Source of the DNA: Emiliania huxleyi CCMP1516 | Taxonomy: Eukaryota; Haptophyta; Isochrysidales; Noelaerhabdaceae | Reading direction: 5' to 3' | Assembly (NCBI RefSeq): GCF_000372725.1 | Contig: NW_005196528.1 | Location: 306,150 to 370,149 of the forward strand | DNA length: 64,000 bases | Shown here: piece after piece, positions 41,201 through 50,824 of the stretch | How the letters are laid out: each line of letters opens with the position of its first letter | How positions within the stretch are numbered: the first letter of the stretch is position 1 | Made by a program: the position numbers and the translations under genes | Notes under the pieces: generated by a model | What the model saw: the letters and a program-made list of their open reading frames with translations, nothing else | Told to the model about the DNA's origin: nothing | The model's database searches: none

Positions 41201-41630
41201 CCCCTTCTCCCAGGCGGCCGACGCGCAGCTGTGGGACGCGCTCGACGCGTGCTCCATCGGTGGCGCGATGCGCGAGCACCCCGATGGGCTCGGCAAACCG
41301 ATCGACGAGCGCGGCGCCAACCTGTCGATGGGTCAGCGGCAGCTCGTCTGCATGGCGCGGGCGCTGCTCAAGCGCGCGCGCATTCTCGTCCTCGACGAGG
41401 CGACCGCTTCCGTCGACATGGAGACGGACGAGCTGATCCAGCAGACGCTGCGCCGCGAGATGACCGACGCCACCGTGCTCACCATCGCCCACCGGCTCGA
41501 CACCATCATGCAGGGCGACCGGGTGGTGGTCATGCACGCGGGGCAGGCGGTCGAGTCGGGCCCGCCGCTTGAGCTCCGCGACACGCCCGGCTCGCGCTTC
41601 GCCGAGCTGTGGAGCGCGCAACAGCAGTGA
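35237..41630 (+). CDS. ABCC/MRP-type full ABC transporter
   Basis: Fifteen exons: 35237-36409, 36763-36805, 36886-36989, 37071-37319, 37396-37569, 37640-37826, 37958-38214, 38287-38643, 38773-38998, 39073-39122, 39273-39630, 39777-40272, 40420-40769, 40840-41129, 41214-41630; 1576 residues, all joins in frame. Order: TMD0 of five helices (residues about 10-185), TMD1 ([20 protein letters not shown] onward), NBD1 with Walker [11 protein letters not shown]-loop CAQEPW, signature [14 protein letters not shown] and Walker [14 protein letters not shown], a Gly-rich linker, TMD2 ([20 protein letters not shown]), NBD2 with [29 protein letters not shown], signature [27 protein letters not shown] and H-loop TIAHRL. 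NBD1 Walker B lacks the usual glutamate after the aspartates (DDV), the known ABCC asymmetry. It exports organic anions or glutathione conjugates. Exon 7's end is the least sure. Confidence 0.9.
36566..36740 (+). repeat. Telomere-like CCCTAA/CCCTGA array in ABCC intron 1
   Basis: About 28 hexamer-like units, mostly CCCTGA with CCCTAA, within the 353-bp intron 36410-36762. A second, shorter CCCTAA cluster (about 37850-37890) lies in intron 6. Confidence 0.9.
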
Positions 41631-41669
41631 GCGCGCGTGCGGGAGCCCTGGCGGCTGTCGCGGGCGCCA

Positions 41670-41674
41670 TGGGC

Positions 41675-41710
<36 letters not shown>

Positions 41711-41730
41711 TCAGAGAGAGAGAGGAGGCA
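41670..41730. repeat. (GA)n microsatellite
   Basis: An imperfect GA run just after the ABCC stop codon, probably in the 3' untranslated region. Confidence 0.9.
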
Positions 41731-41929
41731 CATGGTGCGTCGGCGTCTCTAGCTAGGCCCTCACTGCCCAGCTGGCGCAAAGCCGTGACTGACCGCGCCT
41801 CTTTCATCTCTATCTGCGTATCTGTGAGACTGTGACACTGACACACTGTGTTCAATATCGGTGTTGGCAAAAGTCGGGCTCGGGGAGACGAACACTCCGA
41901 GGTCGAGCGAGCGAGCCGAAGTAACAAGT

Positions 41930-42464
41930 ACTGGGCTGGGTCTTTAGGCATTGTGGGGTTGGCACTCCCATCGACCCTCATGACCTCCTGCGGTCTCTGA
42001 GATGGACACCAGTGGGTGTGGGACCACAGGCAGGATACACTCGAAGGCTGGGTAAGCAGTAGAGGTCGATACTCGACGCGTCCCACATGGTCTGTGTCGC
42101 TGTCGGCACGCTGTCGACAGGACGTTGAGCGACACCGGTGGCAGTGCCACCCAGGAGTGGTCGGGCAGTCTCCCGTCATGAGAGAGCCACCATGTGATCC
42201 GTATGATGATTCCTGACAACCGCCTCAGTCAACTTTCGTCACAGTTCCCGCTCTGAGAGGAGCTGCGGGTCAGCTCTACAGCTGGAGCTGTGTCGCCGGC
42301 GTGCGGCGGCCTGCCTCCGGAGGTGCCTCTGAGGTGGACATTTCTTGGTCACCGTGAGAGAACGCGTTCGAATTTTTACTCGGGAGTTTCAACTCCACAC
42401 GCGCACCGGTCAGGGCTACAATAGTGCCAGTGAGGCGGAGGCGCGAGTCGGAAGGCCGCGACCG
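41930..42464 (-). repeat. 534-bp dispersed element, copy B (inverted relative to 3879)
   Basis: Reverse complement of 3879-4412 with only scattered substitutions. The flanks differ at both ends, which fixes the element limits. Confidence 0.85.
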
Positions 42465-43600
42465 TGACTTGGTCCCTTCGTTGTCCTAGGCAATCGCTGT
42501 CGCCCTCAGTGCTCAGTGAAAAAAGAAGTTTCACCCGGTTTGTGGGTAAAAACATACACTCTCCGCTTGGGGGAGAGTCGCAGTCGGGGGTGTGCTGCTG
42601 AGTGCTGTGAGCTGCTTGCGCGATTGCGCGTTGCGGTGCGCCTCTCAGAGCCCCTCTGGCTCTGCCCCCCCCCAGCTCTGGTGCCAGGTGCCACCACTGG
42701 TGTGGAAGCGGGGACGAGGGAGGTGGGCCCGCTCGGCCTCGGGAGACGTGTATTACTTTACATGACATGCACATGCACTTGCAGTTTTGCACATGTTCAT
42801 GTACATGTGCTTTTGTTACTTTTTGATGTGTCTAGGTGTGCTAGTACCAAGAGGTTAGAGTTACGGGGTGTGGAGGGTGAGTTGAACAAGGGGTTGTGCG
42901 CCGGGCCCTCCTGCTCGGCTCCAGCCCCTGTTGATAGGTCCAGGTGATAGTCCTGGATGGGCAATGCATACGCCTCACTGGGCCTTAGATCGCCCGACCG
43001 CGTCCCGGTGCTCTGCCGTCGGATTTGTGACTCCGCCGCACCGCGCCGCGGCCGGGGGCCCTCCGGAGGCCGAGGATGGCCGTGACGGACCGGGACGAGC
43101 TCTGGGAGGTGGAGTGTCAGTGTATATATTGTAGAGACCAACCATGTCCACAATATCTCTCAGTCTAGCTAAGCCTGGGAAGGCGATGCCGGGACCGTCT
43201 GTGGCGAAGTGGGTCGCGTCCCCGGATTTCGTTCAACCCACCCTCCACACCCATCACCCTCTATAGAGAGCAGAGGACAGGAGAGAAAGAGAGGGAAGAG
43301 CTAGAAAGTACGCGTCTACTCAGGTACTCTGACCATCTCTCGCTGCGACGTATATTACAAGGGTGAGGTGTCAACCCACAACAACATGAGGGCCTGAGGA
43401 GTCAACATGCAACCCACTCACCGAGGAAGCTCACTCACTCACCACAGCCCTCGTATACAAGGGATGTCACGTGTACATGTGCATGTGCATGTGAGAGCGA
43501 GCGAGCACCAACCTGCATGCACACATGACATCCAGACTCCACTCCCCAGCAGGCACGAGGCGAAAGCGGACTCGGCTCTCGCGTCTCGTGTCTCTGCAGT
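42465..43600. other. Repeat-rich intergenic region
   Basis: Holds the second copies of the repeats seen at 3255-3330 (here 42855-42930) and 3766-3830 (here 43191-43253), plus ACATGCACATGC-type words at 42764-42810. No gene is supported. Confidence 0.7.
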
Positions 43601-43619
43601 TCTCGAGAGCCTCACGAGG

Positions 43620-44505
43620 TCACGCCAGCCAGCCGAGCTCCTGCAGCACCCGCCAGTACTGCAGCCCGTAGTGGCAGCCGAGCTCGACCGCGCTGCCGCC
43701 CGCAGTCAGGCTGATGTCGCGGCTCGTGACGAGCACCACGCGCGACGGCACGAGCATGCCACCCGCGGCGTCGCCGCCACCCCGCCGGGGCGGCAGCAGC
43801 GTGAGCTCCCACACCAGGGAGAGCGAGTTTGAGGCCGCGGAGGCGGTCTCGTACTCAAGGGCGGCGTGGCGCCTGCCCAGCAGGCCGCGCTCAAAGGCGA
43901 GGTCGTTTGCAAACTGCCCCAGCGACCCACGCCCGAGCTCTGAGGCGGGCGGCGCTCCCGGCCGCGGCACGAGGATCCGCTGAGTGAGCGAGTCTGGCAC
44001 GACCGAGACGCCGGCGTCGCCCGGCCCGTACCGCCGCACCGCGTGGCCGTGCAGCGAAGAGGCGCCAGAACCGGCGATGGCGCGCTGCAGCGGCATCAGC
44101 TCGCCTGCGTGGTACTCCAAAGAGCCTCTCACACTCCTCAATGTGCCGGGCACACCCTCTCCGCACGGTGTGTGGTGGCTCGCCTGCGAGTAGCACGAGC
44201 TTCTGCGCATCGCCGAACGCAAACGGGACAGCCTTGTCGCCCGTCGCCTCGTCGACCAGGGTGCTCTCGTCACAGTAGCCGCAGAGAACCTCGCCCGAGG
44301 ATATCGTCGCCGAGTCGGCACCGTCTGCGAGGCTGACAAAGAGGCCCTGGCCCGCGCCCGGCAGCCGCGAGTCCTGCACCGCCAGCGTCACGCCCGGGAG
44401 CTCGAGGGGCACCTCGACTGCCGCACTCGCCCGCACGGCCGCTGGATGACGTGGCGCGCAAGCACGGAGGAGCAAGGGCTGGTCGAGGAAGGGCAGGAGG
44501 ATCAT
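43620..44505 (-). CDS. SET-domain protein, possibly organelle targeted
   Basis: Exons 44184-44505 and 43620-44104 (268 residues), with a GC-AG intron 44105-44183 in phase 1. The leader (MILLPFLDQPLLLRACAPRHP) is hydrophobic then basic, compatible with an organelle signal. DSRLPGAGQGLFV is the N-terminal glycine turn of SET domains, ISSGEVLCGYCDES follows, then after the intron GELMPLQRAI, GSLGQFANDLAFE, ASAASNSLSLVWEL, VLVTSRDISLTAGGSAVELG and CHYGLQYW, the usual end of the fold (N-D at the pseudo-knot, YG-YW). It is likely a protein lysine methyltransferase or a degenerate relative; the usual NHSC motif is replaced by ANDLAF. The intron holds a repeat (GTGCCGGGCACACCCT on the plus strand, about 44142) also found at about 48217. 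Confidence 0.65.
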
Positions 44506-44519
44506 AGCCTCTAGAACTC

Positions 44520-45300
44520 TGTGTCACGAATGGGCGGGGTGCGCAGGGACCAGGTTCGTTGTGAAGAGCTGGGGCGCGCCACCCAAGAGCCTAGGTAGGT
44601 GCGGATCGGCAAGAGCGCAATCGATCTTTTTGCCCTCTATCACCTTGGGTTGTAAGAACTTGAAACACACCACGCAGGGGCACAGCAAGCACGGATAGCC
44701 GTTGAGGAGAAAGGGTAAGGTGTATGCGCAGCCACGGCCGTGCCGCGGTGGGCGCGCCACCTTCGCGAGCGCGGCGGGATCGGAATTGCGGCCGGAGGGA
44801 AGGGCGAGCCGCCGCCGCCGCCGCCATATACGATCAGCGACGACGACCGCGGCTCGCCCCAAACGCCAGGCGCTGGATCGGCAGTAGGGCTTGGGCGGCA
44901 GAGCGTAGGCCTCGAGCCACACGAGTCGCCGACAACCCCCCCTCATCGACGTGATGGCCGCACCCGCTGCCGGCCGATGCAAGCTGCCGCCTCCACCGCA
45001 CCAGCGACACTGGCCGCGGCTCGCCGCCACGCGCCGGCTCGGAAGAGGGGCTATCGGCGGCGCAGCAGAGCGGCATGCGTCGTCATTCGAGCAGCACCAG
45101 GTCCCCTCTTCGACGTGACGGCCGCTCCCGGAGCCGGCCGGTGCGCGCCCGACCCACGCCCCCTCTCGCACCCCCCCGATCCCCCTGCGCGGCGCCCCCT
45201 CCACTGCGCGCCGGCTCGAGCGCCTATTGCCAAATCGCGACTTTCGAGCGCAGTGCGTGCGCCCCACACGTCACGCGAGCGCAGGAGAGTTTGCGGCAGA
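44520..45300. repeat. Degenerate tandem repeats of about 155 bp
   Basis: Three imperfect units (starting near 44835, 44990 and 45150) share GCGGCTCGCC, CTTCGACGTGACGGCCGC-like and GCGCCGGCTCGGA words. Long frames exist on both strands, but their composition follows the repeat and none matches a family. Confidence 0.5.
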
Positions 45301-45538
45301 GCAGTACCGTGTACTAGCCGGATGCATCGCGCCGAAAACCCCGCGCATTCCGCCCCAACAGAGGCTGCAGGAGGCAGATGACCAATAGCTGTCGTTTAGC
45401 GACCATCGTTACGAAATGTAGCGTCACCGGGAGGTCTCCAAGCTGTCTTGGGTGGTCACGATCCCGGCGTGAACACGACTAGCTGACTGACGGATCCGCT
45501 CCTGACGGTTAGCCAAAGCGACTCCCAAAGGGTGGCCG

Positions 45539-45822
45539 CCACCCCCATACCCTCAGGCACTTGCCTACGCCCTGGCCGCGCATGCCGCGCACGCGCGCGC
45601 ACGCCCGCGCACGCCGCGCACGCCCGCGCACGCCGCGCACGCGCGCGCACGCCGCACTACGCGGCACTGCCCAGGTTCCCTCACGCTCAGATTCCCTCAC
45701 GCTCAGATTCCGTGCAAGGGGGTGCCGAGGTATGCCGCAGGCCGGGATGGAGTGAGATATTGCGGGGCAGGGCGTGGGCTAGCGCGTGAGGGCGCAGGCA
45801 AGTGCCCGAGGGTATGGGGGTG
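45539..45822. repeat. Inverted repeat with GC-dinucleotide core
   Basis: CACCCCCATACCCTCAGGCA (45539) and its continuation pair with 45796-45822 over 27 bp with one mismatch. Between lie a CGCGCACGCC-type array (about 45590-45660) and two TTCCCTCACGCTCAGA copies. Possibly a small fold-back element. Confidence 0.7.
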
Positions 45823-45912
45823 GGCGCCACCCTGGGGCTACCCGTCCGTAGCATTGTCGGCTCAGTGATGGGTGTCCAACAACTGGGACACAAAATAATG
45901 TGGGCCTGGCTT

Positions 45913-46289
45913 CTCGCTTAGTGTGGGTAAACGAAAGTAGCGTATACGCTACTTTTGAACGAAGAAGCAGGTGTTCTTTATTTTTGCTTGGCCGGACGTC
46001 ATGCCGGAACTTCAAAATAACATTGGCTAATCTAATCCTACTCATCACAACTCGCCAGGAACACCCCCACACTATAGGGTCATTATGTAGCCCTGCTTAG
46101 AAGGAAAAGGTTTACTGCAAGGCTCACCGTGTAGTCAGCCTTTCAAACGAATACCTACGAATACTTTAAAGTCTCGACAATCACTAAGCAGAGGCTCCCT
46201 TGGGGATGCCTGAGGCCACCCCAACCACTCACGAAGCCGTACGTGGACAATTTGAAACTTACTTTTTTCGTTTACCCACACTAAGCGAG
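45913..46289. mobile_element. AT-richer MITE-like element with 24-bp TIRs
   Basis: CTCGCTTAGTGTGGGTAAAC and the next bases (45913-45936) are repeated inverted at 46266-46289. The inside (about 330 bp) is clearly lower in GC than all its surroundings, contains the palindrome TAGCGTATACGCTA, and has no long frame. Its base composition suggests it did not arise from local DNA. Confidence 0.75.
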
Positions 46290-46464
46290 TATAAAAGGTT
46301 CTCTCTTAGGCTCTTTTCCGCGCGCGCCCCCCGCAAGGCGCGCGATAGCCGATACACACACACAATGTTCCGAAGCAAAGTCTCGAGGTTCTCCAAGAGA
46401 GAGAGACTCACGTCAATAGCCCGAGAGACTCAATGCACAATGCTCAATGGGAGGCACCCCTCTT

Positions 46465-46640
46465 GGGTGAAGTTCTGAAAAACGTGCAGCACTTCTAGCC
46501 AACATCGACAAAAGTCACTCTCTAGCCCCGCGGCGAGCGGCCCCGCCGGAGGCGAAGAAAATTTTGCCATCTAGGCGCTCTCTAACACACATTTTTGCAC
46601 AAATCGACACCTCCAAACAAATTCAATAAGACTGGTCTTC
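46465..46640 (+). repeat. Dispersed repeat, copy 1 (copy 2 at 53325-53505)
   Basis: Shares GTGCAGCACTTCTAGCC, CATCGACAAAAGTC, CCCGCGGCGAGCGGCCCCGC, CGGAGGCGAAGAAAATTT and AATAA-GACTGGTCTTC with 53325-53505 in order and spacing. It ends 10 bp from the stop of the next gene and contains its likely poly(A) region. Confidence 0.85.
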
Positions 46641-47960
46641 AGACTTCACTGCAGCACGCCTCGAGCGAGTAATGCGTCTGTAGGCCAATATAATAGAGCT
46701 TCTCGCGCGCGCTCCTCAGCTGGCGGTCCGCAGGGCCGCCCGGGCCGGGCGAGAAGCGCAAGCCCGCCAGCCGCACCATGTGATTCACGATGATGAGCGT
46801 CTCGGCCTCGAGCAGCGTGTAGGTTACGAGGAGCGAAGCTTGCCCTCGCACTCGCGTTGCTCGAGCCTGAGCCACTGCGCCTTGACCACGAGATAGCCCG
46901 CGGGGATGGTGTCGGTGTTGACGACCGTGTCCTCGGCCAGCGTGTACGCCTTCCCCTTGAGCACCGCCAGCCAGTAGAGCCCCTCGAGCGACTGCTCGCG
47001 CCGATCTGCGCGGACAGCGGCCAGCTGCTTCGCCTTGAGCGACGCGGCCCACACCTCCAGCGACTCCATCTGCCGCAGCTCGGCCGTCTCGCCTGCGGCA
47101 CGCGGCGCCTTCTGCTTCTTGACCCTGCCAAAGACGGCGACCATCTCGCAGTCCCCCCAAAGAAGAGCGATGCACGGCGGGCACGCGCATGGAATACCGC
47201 GCCTGTGACAGGGAGCCGGTGCGGGGGTCAGGAGGGGCGCGTGACGTGCGGCAACACACGGCACACTACACGGCACGGCACGATGAGCATAACACGGCTC
47301 AATACTAGCGTACGTGGTCAGGAGACCATCCTTCCGCGCGGCGGCCGCATCCTTGCAATCCCCCGCGAACATGTGGTCGTCGTGTGAGCCGTTGAAGCCA
47401 TCAGCCTTGGGGACGGCAAGGGCGGTGAACTTGGAGTGCTGAAAGAAGCCGTAGAAGATGCGCTCGATCGCCCACCAGCCCTCCTTGAACGACTTCGCGA
47501 CAGCCGGGGTCGCTCGTGCCTTGGCGAGATAGAGGACGACGTTGCGAGAGCCGGAGAATATGAAATTGCCCGACCGGATCGCCTCAGTGATCGCGTTCGA
47601 CGGCAGGTTGCTCAGCGCATCGCAGATGTTTTTGCCGTGCATTGACTCGAGCGTCCAGTGCACGCGCAAGATGCCGAATTTGGTGAGCCACTCGGCAGTC
47701 TGATGGTAGTTGTCTTTCCCATCGAACTGCGCGGCACACTGATCCGTCAGGGAGAGCTTCCGCTGGTAGTCGGGAAAGTCGGTTACGGGGAGGGCTACTA
47801 CGAGGTCTCTGCGCGGGATGTGCTGGGGCCCTGCGCCCCAGTCGATTGCCGCATAGTTCGTCGTAGTAGCCCTATCATAAACCTCATCTTCACACCTTGC
47901 ACTTTGAAAAAAGAAATGTCCTGCTTTTGTTGAAGATCCGGAGGGTTTATCGGAGCATCA
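46639..47960 (-). CDS. Repeat-family protein, probably transposon derived
   Basis: Reading from about 47900, the frame gives YAAIDWGAGPQHIPRRDLVV, PDYQRKLSLTDQCAAQFDGK, KFGILRVHWTLESMHGKNIC, DALSNLPSNAITEAIRSGNF, LYLAKARATPAVAKSFKEGW and FGFFQHSKF-like sequence. After a probable intron (about 47310-47140) follow MVAVFGRVKKQK and GLYWLAVLKGKAYTLAEDTV, and after a second short intron or shift LLVTYTLLEAETLIIVNHMV to the stop at 46639. The HGKxxCDxxxN arrangement recalls multicopy proteins of unknown function in protist genomes. Its 5' end (about 47800-47965) has a diverged partial copy at 54380-54540 with stops, which supports a mobile origin. No ATG start was fixed. No catalytic triad could be assigned. 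Confidence 0.5.
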
Positions 47961-48210
47961 CCCTCTTCGCTTGAGTGTGTGAGAGCGGCGCTAGCCGCTA
48001 CTCAGGAGCGCAGCGGCGCCGGGGCCTCGTCTCTCTGCGCTACACGCCTTTCAGCTCTTAAGAGCTCCACCACTGCACTGCTGCTCCCCACAGTAGAGCC
48101 GAATGTAACTCTGTTACTCTCTCTCTCTCCCCACGAATATTCCACAAGTGACAAGAGCCTCTCACAAACCATGAGGTGCACACGTCCTATTCCGGGGGGC
48201 ATCGAGCTCC
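47961..48210. other. Short intergenic region with shared repeat at its right edge
   Basis: GCTCCTCAATGTGCCGGGCA and CACCCTG (about 48208-48235) match 44131-44158 in the intron of the SET gene. No gene seen. Confidence 0.6.
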
Positions 48211-49410
48211 TCAATGTGCCGGGCACACCCTGCCCGCGCAGCGGTCGGGTGGTGGCCGGTGAGAGTGAGGAGCAATGCTCGTCATGGAGTCGCACATCCT
48301 GATGAGCGCCCATCGGATGTCGGGCTTCAGCGGCAGCCGCCGGTGCACGGGGCGGGAGCTGGCGCCGCCCAGCTGCAGCTGCCTCTCAAAGCTCTCGATG
48401 TCGTCATCCGAGCAGTCTCCCAGCACTTGCGCCTGCTGCTGCTGCTGCTGCGGCGGCGGCGGCAGCGGCTGCTCCTCCGCCACCACCGCCTGCAGCTGCT
48501 CCTGTCCGCCCTGCTGCTGCTCCCCCTCCTCCTCTCCCCGCTGCTGCTGCTGCTCCTGCTTCCGCTGCTGCCGCTGCTTCTTCTTCTTCCGCTTCTTTTG
48601 AGCCGCGCCACCAGCTGCGCTCTCCTCATTGATCCACGCCATCAGGCTGTCGAGGTTCGCGCCGGCGGCCTTGGCTGGGCCGCCGCACTCGCCGCTGCTA
48701 TCGCTCCCGCTGACGGCGTCGTCCTGGCAGGGCAGCATCTGCCGCCGCCGCTCCTCGAGCTTCTTCCGCAGCCGCGTCGCCCGGTCGCAGCTACCCTTCT
48801 CACAGCAGGAGCACTGGCCGGGCCAGCCGCCTCCGGGACCGGCGTCGAGCGCGTCGTACAGTGCGATCTGGTTCTTCTTGTGCTCCGGAGGTGGCGGCAG
48901 CCTCTTTGCCCCCAGCACGCGGAAGTTCTCCTCCGTGGCCGCCCTGACGACGCAGTCGTCGTCCACAGGGCACCAGATCAGCTTGGAGTTTAGCCCGAAC
49001 AGGCGGATTTGGTATGGCACGCGCTCCTCGCGGTCTTCCCAGTAGGGGTCGTTGTACCACTGCTGCGTGACGACGCCGTTGACCCACTGCTTTGACGCGA
49101 CTGACGCGATCACCTCGTCCCCGACCTGGAACCGCAGCTCCGTCTCGCTACTGCTGGCGTCGCGCGCGTCGTCGTCGCAGAGCTTGCGGACCGACGAGGC
49201 TGGCACGGTGACGTAATAGTGAGGGCCGTCTTGCTCTCCGCTCGAAAGGTGGGCGGAGGCGGAGGCTGCTTGCTCTCCGCTCGAAAGGTGGGCGGAGGCG
49301 GAGGCTGCTTGCTCTCCGCTCGAAAGGTGGGCGGAGGCGGCGGCTGCGTCGGCGAGCTGCTCCAGCATGTGCATACACCCAGCGAACGGCAACTTTGCAG
49401 AGACTGTCAT
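48211..49410 (-). CDS. Tudor-like domain protein with Gln/Lys-rich region
   Basis: An intronless 399-residue frame. Residues about 25-65 hold three tandem AHLSSGEQAASAS-type repeats (39-bp DNA repeats). Residues about 95-155 form a beta-barrel-like module: RFQVGDEVIASVASKQWVNG, VVTQQWYNDPYWEDREERVP, YQIRLFGLNSKLIWCPVDDD, the GDxV...W..G.V...PY..RL.G...W.P.DDD pattern common in algal Tudor/Agenet-like domains. A small Cys cluster (CSCCEKGSC) follows. The next part is Lys/Gln/Glu-rich (KKRKKKKQRQQRKQ), a likely nuclear signal, then poly-Gln and an acidic CSDDDIESFE. The C-terminal 30 residues overlap a dispersed repeat, so the natural end could be elsewhere. Role unknown; chromatin or RNA binding is inferred. 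Confidence 0.7.
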   Translation of the reverse strand: MTVSAKLPFAGCMHMLEQLADAAAASAHLSSGEQAASASAHLSSGEQAASASAHLSSGEQDGPHYYVTVPASSVRKLCDDDARDASSSETELRFQVGDEVIASVASKQWVNGVVTQQWYNDPYWEDREERVPYQIRLFGLNSKLIWCPVDDDCVVRAATEENFRVLGAKRLPPPPEHKKNQIALYDALDAGPGGGWPGQCSCCEKGSCDRATRLRKKLEERRRQMLPCQDDAVSGSDSSGECGGPAKAAGANLDSLMAWINEESAAGGAAQKKRKKKKQRQQRKQEQQQQRGEEEGEQQQGGQEQLQAVVAEEQPLPPPPQQQQQQAQVLGDCSDDDIESFERQLQLGGASSRPVHRRLPLKPDIRWALIRMCDSMTSIAPHSHRPPPDRCAGRVCPAH

Positions 49411-50820
49411 GCTCGCGTGCTGGTGTGGTGCCCTAAAAGCGCGTTTTCTTCTGTCACCGGGGAACTTTTTTTAACTTCAAGAGAGAGAGAAGCGACATAT
49501 CATTCTATGTATTCACACTGGCCAGAAAAAGCGCGCGAATGAGTTCTACAGAAAGGGCTAGCGCCTAGACCACGAGGTAGGTAGGCGGTAGAAAGGTGAA
49601 GAACAGCCAGGCTCGGACTGAACACCAGCGCGGTGTGGGTGGACGCAAGACAGATGATGACGACACGCACGAGCGACACACAGACACAAACAAGCTCAGA
49701 AGACACACAGCCAGCTGGCTGCCACACCGACCGACCCGGAGTTGGCGTACACATAACTCAGGGCCACATTCTTCCTGTCGCCCCCCCCAGCACTCCAAGG
49801 TGCCAAGAGAAACAAACCAGGGCACAACATCACAACAGACGACAGGAGTAACATGCGAGGCTAGAGCAGCTTGCTCCACCTCTAGCAATCTCGCCGTCCG
49901 GCGAGGCACGGACGAGACCGTGTGTGGGGTCTAGTGAGGTGTCTATGGACGCCCTCCCCAGAGGCTAGCTGCCTACTGCTAGCCCTATCTCGCACTCACG
50001 GACAGTGACAATTCAATGGGTGAGTGTTTGCGAGCAGAGGCGCGTGGGCTAAATCCAGGCCGCACGTCGTGGCACTATGACGAAGTTAGACGTGCGGCCG
50101 CAGCGCGCCCGCCCCAGTCTCGGCGGTGCGCGCGTGTTGGCGAGAAAGTTGCGGGGAGAGCCATGCCCGACTTTTTGAAGGTGAGGCCTCTGCGACGAGT
50201 GCCAGCCGCGCTGCGGAGCCACACCACGTCCACGACCGCACGACGAGTGATTTCGTTTTTCTCGACGTCTTCGCCTGCGGGCCACTGCGCACTGGCACTG
50301 CGGCGCGCCGCGCCGCGCGCGGGCCGCGGCCCGCCACACACACCGTTAATATAATTGTCCATATGCCGAAAAATCCCCTGTCTGGAGTCTCTGATGTGTT
50401 AGTGTGTGATGTCTGTGCCGTGCGGCGTGCGCCGTGTGTGTTCTGAGCCTCCTCTGTGAATTCGCGGAGCGAAGAAAATTTTATACGGAATACGTCCATT
50501 TTGGGGCCTCGTTTGGAATACGTATTCCGGAATACGTGTGGAATACGGCCTAAAACTGCAATTTTATACGGAATACGGCCCTTTTGGAGGTCATTTGGAA
50601 TACGTGGAATACGTATTCACAGAGTAGGGGGTTCCGAGCGGTCGACTGTCGACATCTGGAGCTAGGCGCGTGTGTGCGTCTTCCCCTCATCCGCCAACCG
50701 GCCAAGTGGCGGTCGCAGACTACGGCTTTAGATCAAAAAACTGGACGAGGCTTCTCTATAACAATTCTGTAGAGACTAGAGTCGGTTGTGCGCACACGAA
50801 CTCCAACAGCGCAGCACTCT
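49411..50820. other. Repeat-rich intergenic region
   Basis: 49573-49750 is a copy of the family at 23932 and 28685. An 11-bp stem (GGCCGCACGTC / GACGTGCGGCC) lies at about 50058-50100. 50485-50625 has about ten GGAATACG words. No gene is supported. Confidence 0.6.
50485..50625. repeat. GGAATACG/TACGGAATACG repeat cluster
   Basis: About ten copies of GGAATACG with variable spacing and two near-identical halves (ATTTTATACGGAATACG at about 50477 and 50561). AT-richer than its surroundings. Confidence 0.8.
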
Positions 50821-50824
50821 CTGC

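Noticed and set aside
41130-41213. Arg/Pro/Ser insertion (RSPR/VARG repeats) in the last nucleotide-binding domain
   Set aside because: It reads through in frame but splits LRQNLDPFS and ADAQLWDAL, which are adjacent in ABCC proteins; a GC-AG intron of 84 bp explains it.
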